Shown piece after piece: positions 25,501 through 33,955 of a DNA stretch of 64,000 nucleotides (positions are counted from its first letter, which is position 1; the number at the start of each line of letters is the position of its first letter). A program made the position numbers and the translations under genes. The DNA is from JABJAG01 sp038137215 (GTDB lineage: Bacteria > Pseudomonadota > Alphaproteobacteria > UBA6615), in contig JAYQBG010000003.1 in NCBI GenBank assembly GCA_038137215.1, positions 1-64,000 of the forward strand, in the 5' to 3' direction. A model generated the notes under the pieces. That model worked only from the letters and a program-made list of their open reading frames with translations, was not told where the DNA came from and did no database searches.

Positions 25501-26385
25501 ATGGACCGCGAAACCGTCAATGATTCCGACGCCGCGATCGAGATTCTCGCGCCGGCAGAACAGCTAGTGCCAATGGTATTTTCCTCGCCTCACAGCGGGC
25601 GTGACTACCCGGCCGATTTTCTCGCCGCCTCCAGGCTCGACGCGACGGCCATTCGCCGCTCCGAAGACAGCTTTGTGGACGAACTCTTTGACCATGCGCC
25701 CCACCATGGCGCGCCGCTTCTGAAAGCGCTTTTCCCGCGCGCCTTCGTCGATCCGAACAGAGAACCCTATGAACTGGACCCCGCCATGTTCACCGGGCCT
25801 CTGCCCGGTTTCGTCAATCGTCGCTCTCCACGTGTCGCGGCCGGGCTGGGGACGATCGCCCGGGTGGTCGCCAACGGGTCCGAGATATACTCCTGCAAGC
25901 TCGATTTCGACGAAGCCCATGCCAGGATCGAGCGTTGCTACAAGCCCTATCACGAAGCACTTGAGGACCTGATCACGCAAACGCGAACCATGTTCGGCAC
26001 CTGCATCCTGATCGATTGTCACTCCATGCCCTCCATCGGCGGTCCGATGGAGAACGACGCCGGCCGCCGCCGTCAGGTGGATTTCATTCTTGGGGATGCA
26101 CACGGCCGAGCCTGTGCCCGCCCGCTCACCATGTTGGTCGAAGATACCCTTCGGGAGATGGGCTATTCGGTGGTGCGCAACACGCCCTATTCCGGCGGCT
26201 TCATCACGCGGAACTATGGCCGTCCGCAACGTGGTGTTCATGCCCTGCAGATCGAGATCAACCGCGCGCTGTACATGGACGAGACCAGCTTCGAGCGCAC
26301 CGAAGGGCTGAACCGGGTGGCGGCCGATATGAGCGCCCTCGCCGAACGTCTGGCCGAACTTGAACCTGCCGCGCTCGCGGCCTGA
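25501..26385 (+). CDS. N-formylglutamate amidohydrolase
   Basis: 294-residue N-formylglutamate deformylase-type zinc hydrolase, which frees L-glutamate from N-formylglutamate, the end step of one histidine degradation route. Conserved segments include VFSSPHSGRDYP, SEDSFVDELFDHAP, the DCHSMPS motif, NTPYSGGFITRNYGRP and the ALQIEINRALYMDE segment. Ligands are expected among the His and Asp of these motifs. The frame is open far upstream and the start is not certain; the ATG at 25501 gives the usual length. No hut genes are near. It is divergent from cpdR. Confidence 0.88.
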   Translation: MDRETVNDSDAAIEILAPAEQLVPMVFSSPHSGRDYPADFLAASRLDATAIRRSEDSFVDELFDHAPHHGAPLLKALFPRAFVDPNREPYELDPAMFTGPLPGFVNRRSPRVAAGLGTIARVVANGSEIYSCKLDFDEAHARIERCYKPYHEALEDLITQTRTMFGTCILIDCHSMPSIGGPMENDAGRRRQVDFILGDAHGRACARPLTMLVEDTLREMGYSVVRNTPYSGGFITRNYGRPQRGVHALQIEINRALYMDETSFERTEGLNRVAADMSALAERLAELEPAALAA

Positions 26386-26395
26386 ACCACCCGCC

Positions 26396-26977
26396 GTGTC
26401 CGCCACGTCCAAACCGACAACAGAGTGCGCCGTGACGGTCCGGGATGCCCGTATCGAGGACCTTGGCGCCATTCAGGAAATCTATGCCGAGCATGTGCTC
26501 ACCGGTCTGGCATCCTTCGAGGAAGTGCCTCCGGGTCGCGAAGAGATGGACCGGCGCATGCGGGACATCCAATCACGCGGATTGCCCTACCTTGTGTCGA
26601 TTTCGCCGGACCGGGACGAGGCCAAAGCTGTTCTGGGCTTTGCCTATGCAAGCCCGTTCCGCGCGCGGTCGGCCTATCGCTACACGGTCGAAGATTCCGT
26701 TTATGTGGCCAGCCGCGCCATCGGCCAGGGCCATGGTCGCGCGCTGCTGGAAGAACTGATCGCGCGCTGTACCGATCTGGGGTACCGGCAGATGATCGCG
26801 GTGATCGGCGACACTGCAAATGCGGCATCAATCGGACTGCATGCCCATATGGGCTTTGTGGAAACGGGCTCCATGACCGCGGTGGGCTTCAAGTTCGGAC
26901 GCTGGGTCGATTCCGTTCGGATGCAGCGCGCCCTGGGTGCCGGATCCAGCACCCTGCCCGACGACGTTTCCGGCTAA
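26396..26977 (+). CDS. GNAT family N-acetyltransferase
   Basis: About 193 residues with one GNAT domain of the phosphinothricin-acetyltransferase-like group. The domain begins VRDARIEDLGAIQEIYAEHV, then the usual TGLASFEEVPP strand, LGFAYASPFRARSAYRYTVE, and the acetyl-CoA loop IGQGHGRALLEELIARC, ending GLHAHMGFVETG. Such enzymes acetylate amino groups of small molecules (phosphinothricin, methionine sulfoximine and similar). The start is doubtful: TTG 26360 would overlap the upstream gene by 26 bases, GTG 26396 and GTG 26432 are shorter options, and no option has a good ribosome site. Confidence 0.82.
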   Translation: MSATSKPTTECAVTVRDARIEDLGAIQEIYAEHVLTGLASFEEVPPGREEMDRRMRDIQSRGLPYLVSISPDRDEAKAVLGFAYASPFRARSAYRYTVEDSVYVASRAIGQGHGRALLEELIARCTDLGYRQMIAVIGDTANAASIGLHAHMGFVETGSMTAVGFKFGRWVDSVRMQRALGAGSSTLPDDVSG

Positions 26978-26984
26978 TTCCCAG

Positions 26985-27013
26985 AAAAAAGGGCCGTGGT
27001 GGAACCACGGCCC
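26985..27013 (-). terminator. strong intrinsic terminator facing left
   Basis: On the minus strand a perfect 10-base-pair stem GGGCCGTGGT/ACCACGGCCC with a three-base loop is followed by six T residues. On the plus strand nothing T-rich follows. No minus-strand protein gene lies just upstream, so it probably ends a small RNA. Confidence 0.75.
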
Positions 27014-27061
27014 GAAGTCTAGGGAGGAAACGCCTTAAAGCGGCACCGCATTTCGATGCCG
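26985..27061 (-). ncRNA. candidate small RNA with anti-Shine-Dalgarno motif
   Basis: Inferred minus-strand transcript of about 77 bases between the promoter-like elements at 27068-27097 and the perfect terminator at 26985-27013. It would carry an unpaired CCTCCC (27022-27027 on the plus strand as GGGAGG), an anti-Shine-Dalgarno motif typical of several alphaproteobacterial small RNAs. No protein gene explains this terminator. The ends are predicted from sequence only. Confidence 0.5.
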
Positions 27062-27067
27062 CAATGC

Positions 27068-27097
27068 AATATATACATCTCGCAGTCGCACAAACAA
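27068..27097 (-). promoter_or_regulatory. candidate promoter for the small RNA
   Basis: On the minus strand TTGTTT (27092-27097), an 18-base spacer, then TATATT (27068-27073); TATATA with a 16-base spacer is an alternative. The stretch is unusually AT-rich for this genome. Confidence 0.45.
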
Positions 27098-27200
27098 GGC
27101 CAGAGGCCAGAATTCGCCATTTTGAGGGAAAAATTCACGGTCACAACGGGTTTGCGCAATATAATTACTGAATTTATACTGCGTTGCACAATTTACATGC

Positions 27201-28022
27201 ATGAAACGCATCGCGCGCCGGAAGTGGCATGCCAATTGCGATGTTTTCACCATGGTTCATTCTCATTTTCTCCCCCGCTTTCTGTTGTCCGGGCTGCCCG
27301 CTGCCCTGATCGGCGCCCCGGTCGCGCTGAATCCCGTCAGCTCCCATGCCGCTAAACCACTGGAAACAATAAAAATATGCGCGCAAGCCATTGATCGGGC
27401 GGAGTCTGGCGCACACCTACCCAATGAACTTCTGACGGCCATCTCGCGCGTCGAATCGGGACGCTGGAACCCGGAGGAAAAGGCACTTTTTGCCTGGCCA
27501 TGGACCGTGACCAACGGTCCGGATGGGCAGTACTTTCCCACCAAGGACGCCGCCATCGCCCATGTGAAGAAGCTGCAGGCCCGCGGCATCCGCAACATCG
27601 ATGTGGGCTGCATGCAGATCAATCTGCGCTACCACCCCGATGCCTTTGAAAATCTTGAAAGCGCGCTCGACCCCGAGACCAATGCCCGCTACGCCGTCAC
27701 GCTGCTCAAGCGCCTGCATGGCGCGCACAAGTCCTGGGGCGAAGCGATCCGGCGCTACCATTCACCCGCCGCTCGTCGGAATCGAACAGGGCGAAGGCTT
27801 CAGACATACTGTCGATTGCGCCGTCCAGGCGCGTTTGGGCAGCCGTCAATTCTGCTGCCAGCGCCTCGTTCTCGAAACTCAGCCGGAAGCTTGCCGCAAA
27901 AGTCCGCGCCCCGGTGCGGCCCAGAAAGTAGAGCGCAAACAGGAACACCATTCCCGCTGCTGCAAGAATGTTATGCGGCCCTGAATCCTGCAGGGCCAGA
28001 AGCCCGACAAACGGCAGGATGA
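27201..28022 (+). CDS. lytic transglycosylase (SLT), truncated and run on into antisense sequence
   Basis: The first 190 or so codons (27201 to about 27770) encode a secreted SLT-type murein transglycosylase: a signal peptide (FLLSGLPAALIGAPVALNP), the catalytic Glu in LLTAISRVESGRWNP, the GCMQINLRYHPDAF motif, and NARYAVTLLKRLHGAHKSWG leading to AIRRYHSP. Normally the domain goes on for some 15-60 more residues. Here the frame instead enters the antisense of a membrane sensor gene and yields an Arg- and Pro-rich tail of about 80 residues with no family resemblance. So the natural C-terminus is missing at a junction near 27765-27775. ATG 27252 is an alternative start. Confidence 0.7.
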   Translation: MKRIARRKWHANCDVFTMVHSHFLPRFLLSGLPAALIGAPVALNPVSSHAAKPLETIKICAQAIDRAESGAHLPNELLTAISRVESGRWNPEEKALFAWPWTVTNGPDGQYFPTKDAAIAHVKKLQARGIRNIDVGCMQINLRYHPDAFENLESALDPETNARYAVTLLKRLHGAHKSWGEAIRRYHSPAARRNRTGRRLQTYCRLRRPGAFGQPSILLPAPRSRNSAGSLPQKSAPRCGPESRAQTGTPFPLLQECYAALNPAGPEARQTAG

Positions 28023-28494
28023 GCGGGGCAATATAGGCCACCAGCGCCGGAAAGCAGGGCGCAAAAGCCGCCGTCCCGCCCGCACCCATGCCCAGGATGA
28101 AGAGCATCAGGAAGGCCTGGATCAGAAAACTGTCGGCCGGGAACATGAGCACGGAGCCGAAGCCCCAGATCGCGCCGCTGAGCGCGTAAACTCCGATCCA
28201 GACCCGACGCCAGTTCTTCGTGGTCTCGCCGCCTTCGGATAGCGTTTTGTCAAACCGGCGGTACAGAACCAGGCGCGACACGGAACTGGCCCAGACCAGC
28301 GCCGCCCAGACCAGTAACAGGACCGGTGATTCCCGGCCCCACAACATGCCAACGAGGATAAGGCTGTTGATCGGCGGTACGAAATTGGTGACCCGCCCTT
28401 GTCGATTCAGCGCGACCAGCTGCGCACGCTCAAGCTGCGCGGCGTAGTCCTTGTCAGCAATGTCCCCCACATTCGACGTTTCGGAGCTCACCAT
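27706..28494 (-). CDS. membrane sensor protein, truncated in its PAS domain
   Basis: N-terminal part of a membrane sensor, probably a histidine kinase or diguanylate cyclase. Six hydrophobic segments are visible (for example INSLILVGMLWG, VLLLVWAALVWASSVS, FLIQAFLMLFILGMGAGG, ILAAAGMVFLFALYFLG). A short coiled region (LSFENEALAAELTAAQTRLD) leads into the opening of a PAS domain, AIDSMSEAFALFDSDERR. There the frame stops making sense after about 240 residues, where the opposite-strand transglycosylase begins, so PAS and output domains are missing. It lies downstream of dgcA on the same strand. Confidence 0.65.
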   Translation of the reverse strand: MVSSETSNVGDIADKDYAAQLERAQLVALNRQGRVTNFVPPINSLILVGMLWGRESPVLLLVWAALVWASSVSRLVLYRRFDKTLSEGGETTKNWRRVWIGVYALSGAIWGFGSVLMFPADSFLIQAFLMLFILGMGAGGTAAFAPCFPALVAYIAPLILPFVGLLALQDSGPHNILAAAGMVFLFALYFLGRTGARTFAASFRLSFENEALAAELTAAQTRLDGAIDSMSEAFALFDSDERRVNGSAGSLRPRTCARHAGA

Positions 28495-28543
28495 AGAGGG
28501 CGCGGGGCCCACCAAACTATTGAATCACGTGCGCAGGGACATG

Positions 28544-29524
28544 TCAGCCCCACAGGGCGGATGGCGGGGGGTACAGCATACTGCCCTCAACAGGTAGCGG
28601 GTGTTCTCGGTCCGTGGCCAGCAGGAGCGGACCATCCAGATCCACAAAACGCGCGGTCTGGGCCACCAGAAATGCGGGGGCCATCGCCAGGCTTGTCCCC
28701 ACCATACAGCCAACCATGATGTCGAACCCGCGGTTTCGCGCGTCCTGCACCGCCTGCAAGGCTCCCGTCAGACCGCCCGTCTTGTCCAGCTTGATATTGA
28801 CCACATCGTATTTGCCCGCCAGCGCCGGCACGCTCGCCGCATCGCGGAACGCCTCATCCGCGCAAACGGGAATCGGCCGGTCCAGCCCCGCCATAGGCGT
28901 ATCCTTGTCTGCCGGCAGGGGCTGCTCGATCAGGGACACCCCGAGATCGCGGAACGCCGGAACGCTTCGGGAATAGATATCCGCATCCCAGGCTTCGTTT
29001 GCATCCACAATCAACTGCGCCCCGGGTGCGGCCGCATGAACCGCCCGGACCCGCGCAAGGTCATCGGCACCGGTCAGCTTGAGTTTCAGAAGGGGACGAT
29101 GGGCGTTCTGCGCAGCATCCCGGCCCATCGCTTCGGGTGAATCCGCGCTCAGGGTGAAGGCCGTTTCGAGCGAGACCGGTCGCGAAAGACCGGCGGATTG
29201 CCAGACCGGTATTCCCGTCCGTTTGGCTTCATAGTCCCACAAGGCACAGTCGATGGCGTTGCGCGCAGCGCCCGCCGGCAAGGCGTCCTGCAAGGCGGTG
29301 CGATCCAGTCCCGCCGCGATCTCGGGCGCAAGTGCCTCAATCTGGGCCAGCACAGATTCCGGCGTTTCGTCGTAGCGAATATTCGGACCGCACTCACCTT
29401 GCCCTGACACGGTTCCATCCGAAACCGTGGCCGTGACCACAATGGTCTCGGTCTTGCTGCCGCGTGAAATCGTGAAGTGCCGCCGCAGCGGAAAGGTTTC
29501 GATACGGGCAGACAATGCCGGCAT
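28544..29524 (-). CDS. dgcA: N-acetyl-D-glutamate racemase / dipeptide epimerase DgcA
   Basis: 326-residue enolase-superfamily enzyme of the Ala-Glu epimerase branch. The cap domain is followed by a barrel with KLKLTG (first acid/base Lys), the metal ligands in VDANEAWD, LIEQPLP and CADEAF, and the second Lys in NIKLDKTGG. Paired with dgcN it fits the D-glutamate pathway described in marine bacteria, where DgcN acetylates D-Glu and DgcA racemises N-acetyl-D-Glu to the L form. An L-Ala-D/L-Glu epimerase role in murein recycling is the alternative. The ATG is 4 bases after the dgcN stop. Confidence 0.85.
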   Translation of the reverse strand: MPALSARIETFPLRRHFTISRGSKTETIVVTATVSDGTVSGQGECGPNIRYDETPESVLAQIEALAPEIAAGLDRTALQDALPAGAARNAIDCALWDYEAKRTGIPVWQSAGLSRPVSLETAFTLSADSPEAMGRDAAQNAHRPLLKLKLTGADDLARVRAVHAAAPGAQLIVDANEAWDADIYSRSVPAFRDLGVSLIEQPLPADKDTPMAGLDRPIPVCADEAFRDAASVPALAGKYDVVNIKLDKTGGLTGALQAVQDARNRGFDIMVGCMVGTSLAMAPAFLVAQTARFVDLDGPLLLATDREHPLPVEGSMLYPPPSALWG

Positions 29525-29528
29525 AGGA

Positions 29529-30536
29529 TCAGATCGCTTCAAGGAGATCGACAATCGGAGCCACGCCGTCGCGAACCGGATCGACGGCAGGCAGATCGTA
29601 TTCCTGCGACAATTCCCTCAGCAGGTCGGCACGCGCCCCGTCACTCTCCATGGCCGAGGTGTTGACGGCAATCCCGACATAGCGGGCGTCGGGGTTGGTC
29701 AGGCGTGCGGCGTTCAGATGCCCTTCAAGGCACGCCCCGATCCCGGGCAGGGGCTGGTGCGGCAGGCCACGCATATGGGTGCGGGTCGGCTCGTGACACA
29801 AGACCAGCGCATCGGGCTGCGCCCCGTGCACGAGTCCCATGGTCACGCCGGCATAAGAGGGATGAAACAGCGAGCCCTGACCCTCCACCAGGTCCCAGTG
29901 TTCGGGTTCGTTTTCGGGGGCGAGCCATTCGGTGGCACCGGAAATGAAGTCGGACACCACGGCATCGACCGACACACCGCTGCCCGCAATGAATATGCCG
30001 GTCTGTCCGGTCGCGCGGAAATCGCAGACGGCACCCCGTGCCTTGAGTTCTTGTTCGACAGCCAACGCGGCGTACATCTTCCCAACCGAACAATCTGTCC
30101 CGACGGCCAGCATCCGCTTGCCAGGGCGGCGAACTCCCGTACCAATCTCGAAACTGCGGTCCGGGTGGCGTACATCGAAGATCTTCCGTCGGTTGGCTGT
30201 GGCGGCCGCAGCCACGTCCGGGATATCGGCGATCCGTGCATGCAGACCCGACGCGACATCCATACCGGACTCGATGGCATCGATGATGGTGGACACCCAG
30301 CTATCACTAATGATGCCGCCCCGGTTGGCCACGCCGATAACAAGCGTACGAACGCCCGCCGCAACCGCTGCCGGGATATCCATATCCGGCAGCCCCAGGT
30401 CGGCATGACAATCCGCCAGTCGCAGTTGTCCGACGCACCAGTCACGCCGCCAGTGGACGATTCCGTGGGCGGTTTTGGCAGCGAGCTGATCCGCTGCATC
30501 ACCCAGAAACATCAGATAGGGATGTTCGATCTGCAT
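29529..30536 (-). CDS. dgcN: D-glutamate N-acetyltransferase DgcN (DUF1611)
   Basis: 335-residue DUF1611 protein. It has a P-loop-like GTDCSVGKMYAALAVEQELK in the C-terminal half, preceded by a Rossmann-like N-terminal domain (VRTLVIGVANRGGIISDSW). GQTGIFIAGSGVSVDAVVSD and LVEGQGSLFHPSYAGVTMG are strongly conserved in the family. Known members acetylate D-glutamate in the DgcN-DgcA pathway; the adjacent dgcA, translationally close, supports this. The ATG at 30536 was chosen because the family begins with that MQIEHPYLMFLGD segment. It is divergent from the gamma-glutamyltransferase-like gene, with about 86 bases between starts. Confidence 0.85.
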   Translation of the reverse strand: MQIEHPYLMFLGDAADQLAAKTAHGIVHWRRDWCVGQLRLADCHADLGLPDMDIPAAVAAGVRTLVIGVANRGGIISDSWVSTIIDAIESGMDVASGLHARIADIPDVAAAATANRRKIFDVRHPDRSFEIGTGVRRPGKRMLAVGTDCSVGKMYAALAVEQELKARGAVCDFRATGQTGIFIAGSGVSVDAVVSDFISGATEWLAPENEPEHWDLVEGQGSLFHPSYAGVTMGLVHGAQPDALVLCHEPTRTHMRGLPHQPLPGIGACLEGHLNAARLTNPDARYVGIAVNTSAMESDGARADLLRELSQEYDLPAVDPVRDGVAPIVDLLEAI

Positions 30537-30622
30537 TTGTCTGTTCCCCATTCCGGCCGGGCGGTTGCTGTGATGTATCCCGGGCCGGTATTGTCCGCAC
30601 AACAGCACGGAGTTCCTCAATC

Positions 30623-32443
30623 ATGTTTACCACACGCCCGGAAATCCGTGGCACCTACGGCATGGTGACCTCGACCCACTATCTGGCGACCATGGCCGGG
30701 TGGCGCATGCTCGAAATCGGCGGCAATGCCTTCGATGCGGCTGTGGCCACGGGCCTGGCGCTGCAGGTGGTCCACCCGTATCAAAACGGGCCCGGCGGCG
30801 ATCTGCCGATTGTGCTGCACAATGCCGCCACCGGAAAGACCGAGGTCATTTGTGGCCAGGGCGTTGCCCCCCAGGCCGCGACGATTGAGGCCTATACCTC
30901 GCTCGGACTGGATCTCGTGCCCGGCACCGGCCTGTTGGCACCCTGCGTGCCCGGGGCCTTCGACGCCTGGATGCTGCTGCTGCGCGACTACGGCCGTCTG
31001 TCCCTGCGCGATGTGATCGAACCGGCCATCGGCTATGCCCGCGACGGTTATGCGGTGGTGCCCATGATGCGTTCGATCATCGAGGGCGTCGCCGAGTTGT
31101 TTCGCACCGAATGGCCGACCTCGGCCGAACAATGGCTGCCGAACGGAAACGTGCCAAATGTAGGCGACATACATCGCACGCCGGTGCTGGCCGAAACCTA
31201 TCAGCGCCTGCTCGATGAGGCCGAATCCGGCGGCCACAACCGGGAGGACACCATCGAGGCGGCGCGCAAGGTCTTCTACGAAGGCTTCATCGCCGAAGAG
31301 ATTGATCGCTTCTGCCGCGAAACCGAATGGATGGATTCCAGCGGTGAGAAGCACGGCGGGTTGCTGACTGCCGATGACATGGCCAACTGGAGCGCCACGG
31401 TGGAGGCGCCCGCCACCTATGACTATGCCGGTTACACCATCTGCAAGCCCGGTGTGTGGAGTCAGGGGCCGGTCTTCCTACAGCAGCTGGCACTGCTGAA
31501 GGGCTTCGACATTGCGGGCATGGACCCGCTGGGCCCGGACTTCGCGCACACCCAGATCGAATGTGCCAAGCTGGCATTGGCTGATCGCGAAGCCTGGTAT
31601 GGCGACCCGGCCGTCAATGATGTGCCCATCGAAACCTTGCTGTCGGACAGCTACAACGATGCCCGCCGCGCAATGGTGGGGGAAACCGCCTCGACCGAGT
31701 TCCTGCCGGGCTCGCCGGATGGCCGTAACCCGGCACTGGCCGAATTCGCGATCCTCGACCCCAATGCCGAAGAAAATCTGGCCCCCGGCGCCGGTGAACC
31801 CAACGCCGCCAAAGCGGGAATCGGTGAGCCGAATGCGGCCTCAAACGCCGACGGGGACACAGTCCACTGCGATGCGGTTGATCGCGACGGCAATATGGTG
31901 GCCTGCATGCCCAGTGGCGGCTGGCTGCAATCCTCTCCGACCATTCCGGCGCTCGGATTTTGCCTGGGCACACGTGCCCAGATGTTCTGGCTGCAGGAGG
32001 GCTTTGCGACCACCCTCCGTCCGGGTATTCGGCCGCGCACAACGCTCAGCCCGACCCTGGCATTGCGCGACGGTGCGCCCGCGCTGGCCTTCGGCACCCC
32101 GGGCGGAGATGCCCAAGATCAGTGGGGCCTGACCATGTTCCTGCGTCACATTCACCATGGCTTCAATCTTCAGGAAGCCATCGACGCCCCGAACTTTCAC
32201 ACCGATCACCTGCCCTCGAGCTTCTATCCGCGCACCTTCCAGCCTGCTGTCGTCAAGGCTGAAAACCGGTTCCCTCCGGAAACCATTGAAGAACTGCGCC
32301 GACGTGGCCATCAGATCACCATGGTCGGGGACTGGGCCTCGGGCCGGATGGTAGGTGTCGGGCGTGAACACGATGGTCACGACTGGGTGCTGAAGGCGGC
32401 CGCCCACCCCCGCTTTCAGGAAGCCTATGCCGTCGGCCGCTAG
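30623..32443 (+). CDS. gamma-glutamyltransferase family protein
   Basis: 606-residue Ntn-hydrolase of the gamma-glutamyltranspeptidase family. Conserved pieces are GNAFDAAVATGLALQVVHP, NGPGGDLPIVLHN, the autocatalytic Thr in GDTVHCDAVDRDGNMVA, and FGTPGGDAQDQW near the end. No signal peptide is visible, which is unusual for classic periplasmic GGT, so it may be a cytoplasmic GGT-like acylase. It is divergent from dgcN-dgcA, and together they could serve gamma-glutamyl peptide and D-glutamate use. A role as an acylase on another N-acyl amide remains possible. Confidence 0.88.
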   Translation: MFTTRPEIRGTYGMVTSTHYLATMAGWRMLEIGGNAFDAAVATGLALQVVHPYQNGPGGDLPIVLHNAATGKTEVICGQGVAPQAATIEAYTSLGLDLVPGTGLLAPCVPGAFDAWMLLLRDYGRLSLRDVIEPAIGYARDGYAVVPMMRSIIEGVAELFRTEWPTSAEQWLPNGNVPNVGDIHRTPVLAETYQRLLDEAESGGHNREDTIEAARKVFYEGFIAEEIDRFCRETEWMDSSGEKHGGLLTADDMANWSATVEAPATYDYAGYTICKPGVWSQGPVFLQQLALLKGFDIAGMDPLGPDFAHTQIECAKLALADREAWYGDPAVNDVPIETLLSDSYNDARRAMVGETASTEFLPGSPDGRNPALAEFAILDPNAEENLAPGAGEPNAAKAGIGEPNAASNADGDTVHCDAVDRDGNMVACMPSGGWLQSSPTIPALGFCLGTRAQMFWLQEGFATTLRPGIRPRTTLSPTLALRDGAPALAFGTPGGDAQDQWGLTMFLRHIHHGFNLQEAIDAPNFHTDHLPSSFYPRTFQPAVVKAENRFPPETIEELRRRGHQITMVGDWASGRMVGVGREHDGHDWVLKAAAHPRFQEAYAVGR

Positions 32444-32451
32444 ACACGGTC

Positions 32452-33831
32452 ATGGAGGCTGACGACGCCGACAGCCATCGGCTGACCGCGCGCCTGCGCC
32501 GGGGACCCTACCAGCGCATATGGGCGATCTCTTGGCCGACAATTCTGTCAAACCTGACCGTACCCATGCTGGGCGCGGTGGACACCGCCGTGATGGGCCA
32601 TCTGCCCGACCCGGCCTATGTGGGCGGCGTGGCAGTCGGCGCGATGATTTTCTCGTTCCTCTACTGGGGTTTCGGGTTTCTGCGGATGGGGACCACAGGT
32701 TTCGTCGCTCAGGCGCATGGCCGCAAGGACGGCGACGAAATCCGTGCGATTCTGGCCCGCGCGCTGATCGTCGGACTGGCTGCGGCCCTCGCCCTGATGG
32801 CACTGCAAATCCCGCTGCGCGCGGTGGCGATTGGTGTCCTCGAGGCCGAGCCGACTGTCGAGGCCTTCGCTGGCGCATATTTCGACACCCGCATTTGGGG
32901 CGCCCCGGCGACCCTTGCCAACTATGCGGTCCTCGGCTGGCTGCTCGGCATGCAATATGCCCGCGCTGCGCTGATCATTCAGATTGTCATCAACGGCCTG
33001 AACGCCGGGCTCGATATCTGGTTTGTGGTCGATCTGGGTATGGGAGTCGAAGGCGTGGCGCTGGCGACCGCGATTGCCCAGTACACCGGTGCGATCCTCG
33101 GTCTGGTCCTTATCGCCCACCGTCTGCGCGCCATTGACGGCATCTGGTCCCGGGCGCGCATACTCAACCTTCCCGAACTCGGTTCGCTCTTTCGGGTCAG
33201 CCGTGACATCTTCCTGCGCACCCTTGCCATGATCTTTGCCTGGTCCCTGCTGACCTGGATGGGTGCACGCCTGGGCACAACCACCCTGGCCGCCAATGCG
33301 CTGCTGATGAACTTCCAGTCGTTCCTTGCCCACGGTCTCGACGGATTTGCACACGCCACCTCAGCCCTTGTCGGTGAGGCGGTGGGCGCGCGCAACCGCC
33401 GAAAACTGCGCGACACAGTCATTGCCGCCACCTTCATGGCAGCCGGTGTCGCGATTGCCTATGCGCTCGTTTATGGGCTGTTCGGTGCGAATCTGCTGGC
33501 CATCCTCACCGATATCCCCGAACTGCGCGCCTTCGCGGGCGACTATCTGATCTGGATGGCGGTTTCACCGATACTCTCCGTCTGGGCCTATCAGCTCGAC
33601 GGTATCTTCATTGGCGCGACACGGGCCAACGAGATGCGGAACGCGATGCTCGTCTCGGTCGCGATCTACACAGCCGCCATGTTCACCCTGCCCGCCTGGT
33701 GGGGCAATCACGGGCTCTGGGCATCAGTCATGCTGTTCATGGTCGTACGCGCACTCACCCTGCTTGTGCTCTATCCGCGGGTTGAACGGATGGTGGCCCA
33801 ACCGGGACAAGCTGCTGATACTGCTGCGTAA
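32452..33831 (+). CDS. MATE family efflux transporter
   Basis: 459-residue multidrug and toxic compound extrusion family pump with about 12 hydrophobic segments. The family opening is visible as IWAISWPTILSNLTVPMLGA followed by VDTAVMGHL; the second half repeats the pattern from FRVSRDIFLRTLAMIFAWSL. It resembles the DinF branch. Such pumps export cationic compounds using sodium or proton gradients. It starts 9 bases after the gamma-glutamyltransferase-like gene, so the two are probably co-transcribed. Confidence 0.9.
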   Translation: MEADDADSHRLTARLRRGPYQRIWAISWPTILSNLTVPMLGAVDTAVMGHLPDPAYVGGVAVGAMIFSFLYWGFGFLRMGTTGFVAQAHGRKDGDEIRAILARALIVGLAAALALMALQIPLRAVAIGVLEAEPTVEAFAGAYFDTRIWGAPATLANYAVLGWLLGMQYARAALIIQIVINGLNAGLDIWFVVDLGMGVEGVALATAIAQYTGAILGLVLIAHRLRAIDGIWSRARILNLPELGSLFRVSRDIFLRTLAMIFAWSLLTWMGARLGTTTLAANALLMNFQSFLAHGLDGFAHATSALVGEAVGARNRRKLRDTVIAATFMAAGVAIAYALVYGLFGANLLAILTDIPELRAFAGDYLIWMAVSPILSVWAYQLDGIFIGATRANEMRNAMLVSVAIYTAAMFTLPAWWGNHGLWASVMLFMVVRALTLLVLYPRVERMVAQPGQAADTAA

Positions 33832-33955
33832 AACACACCGGATTGCCACAATTGTTGTGTTGACACGTAATCGGGCCGTGACGCATCTTCGCGGAATGTC
33901 GGTGGGTCGATTTCTGGGATTCGCCGACTTTTGATTCCCGGCCGAGGCGTGCAGC

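Noticed and set aside
27035..27253. 72-codon minus-strand open frame in the AT-rich region before the transglycosylase gene
   Set aside because: It has no ribosome site and no recognisable protein pattern, and it overlaps the candidate small RNA and its promoter, which explain the terminator better.
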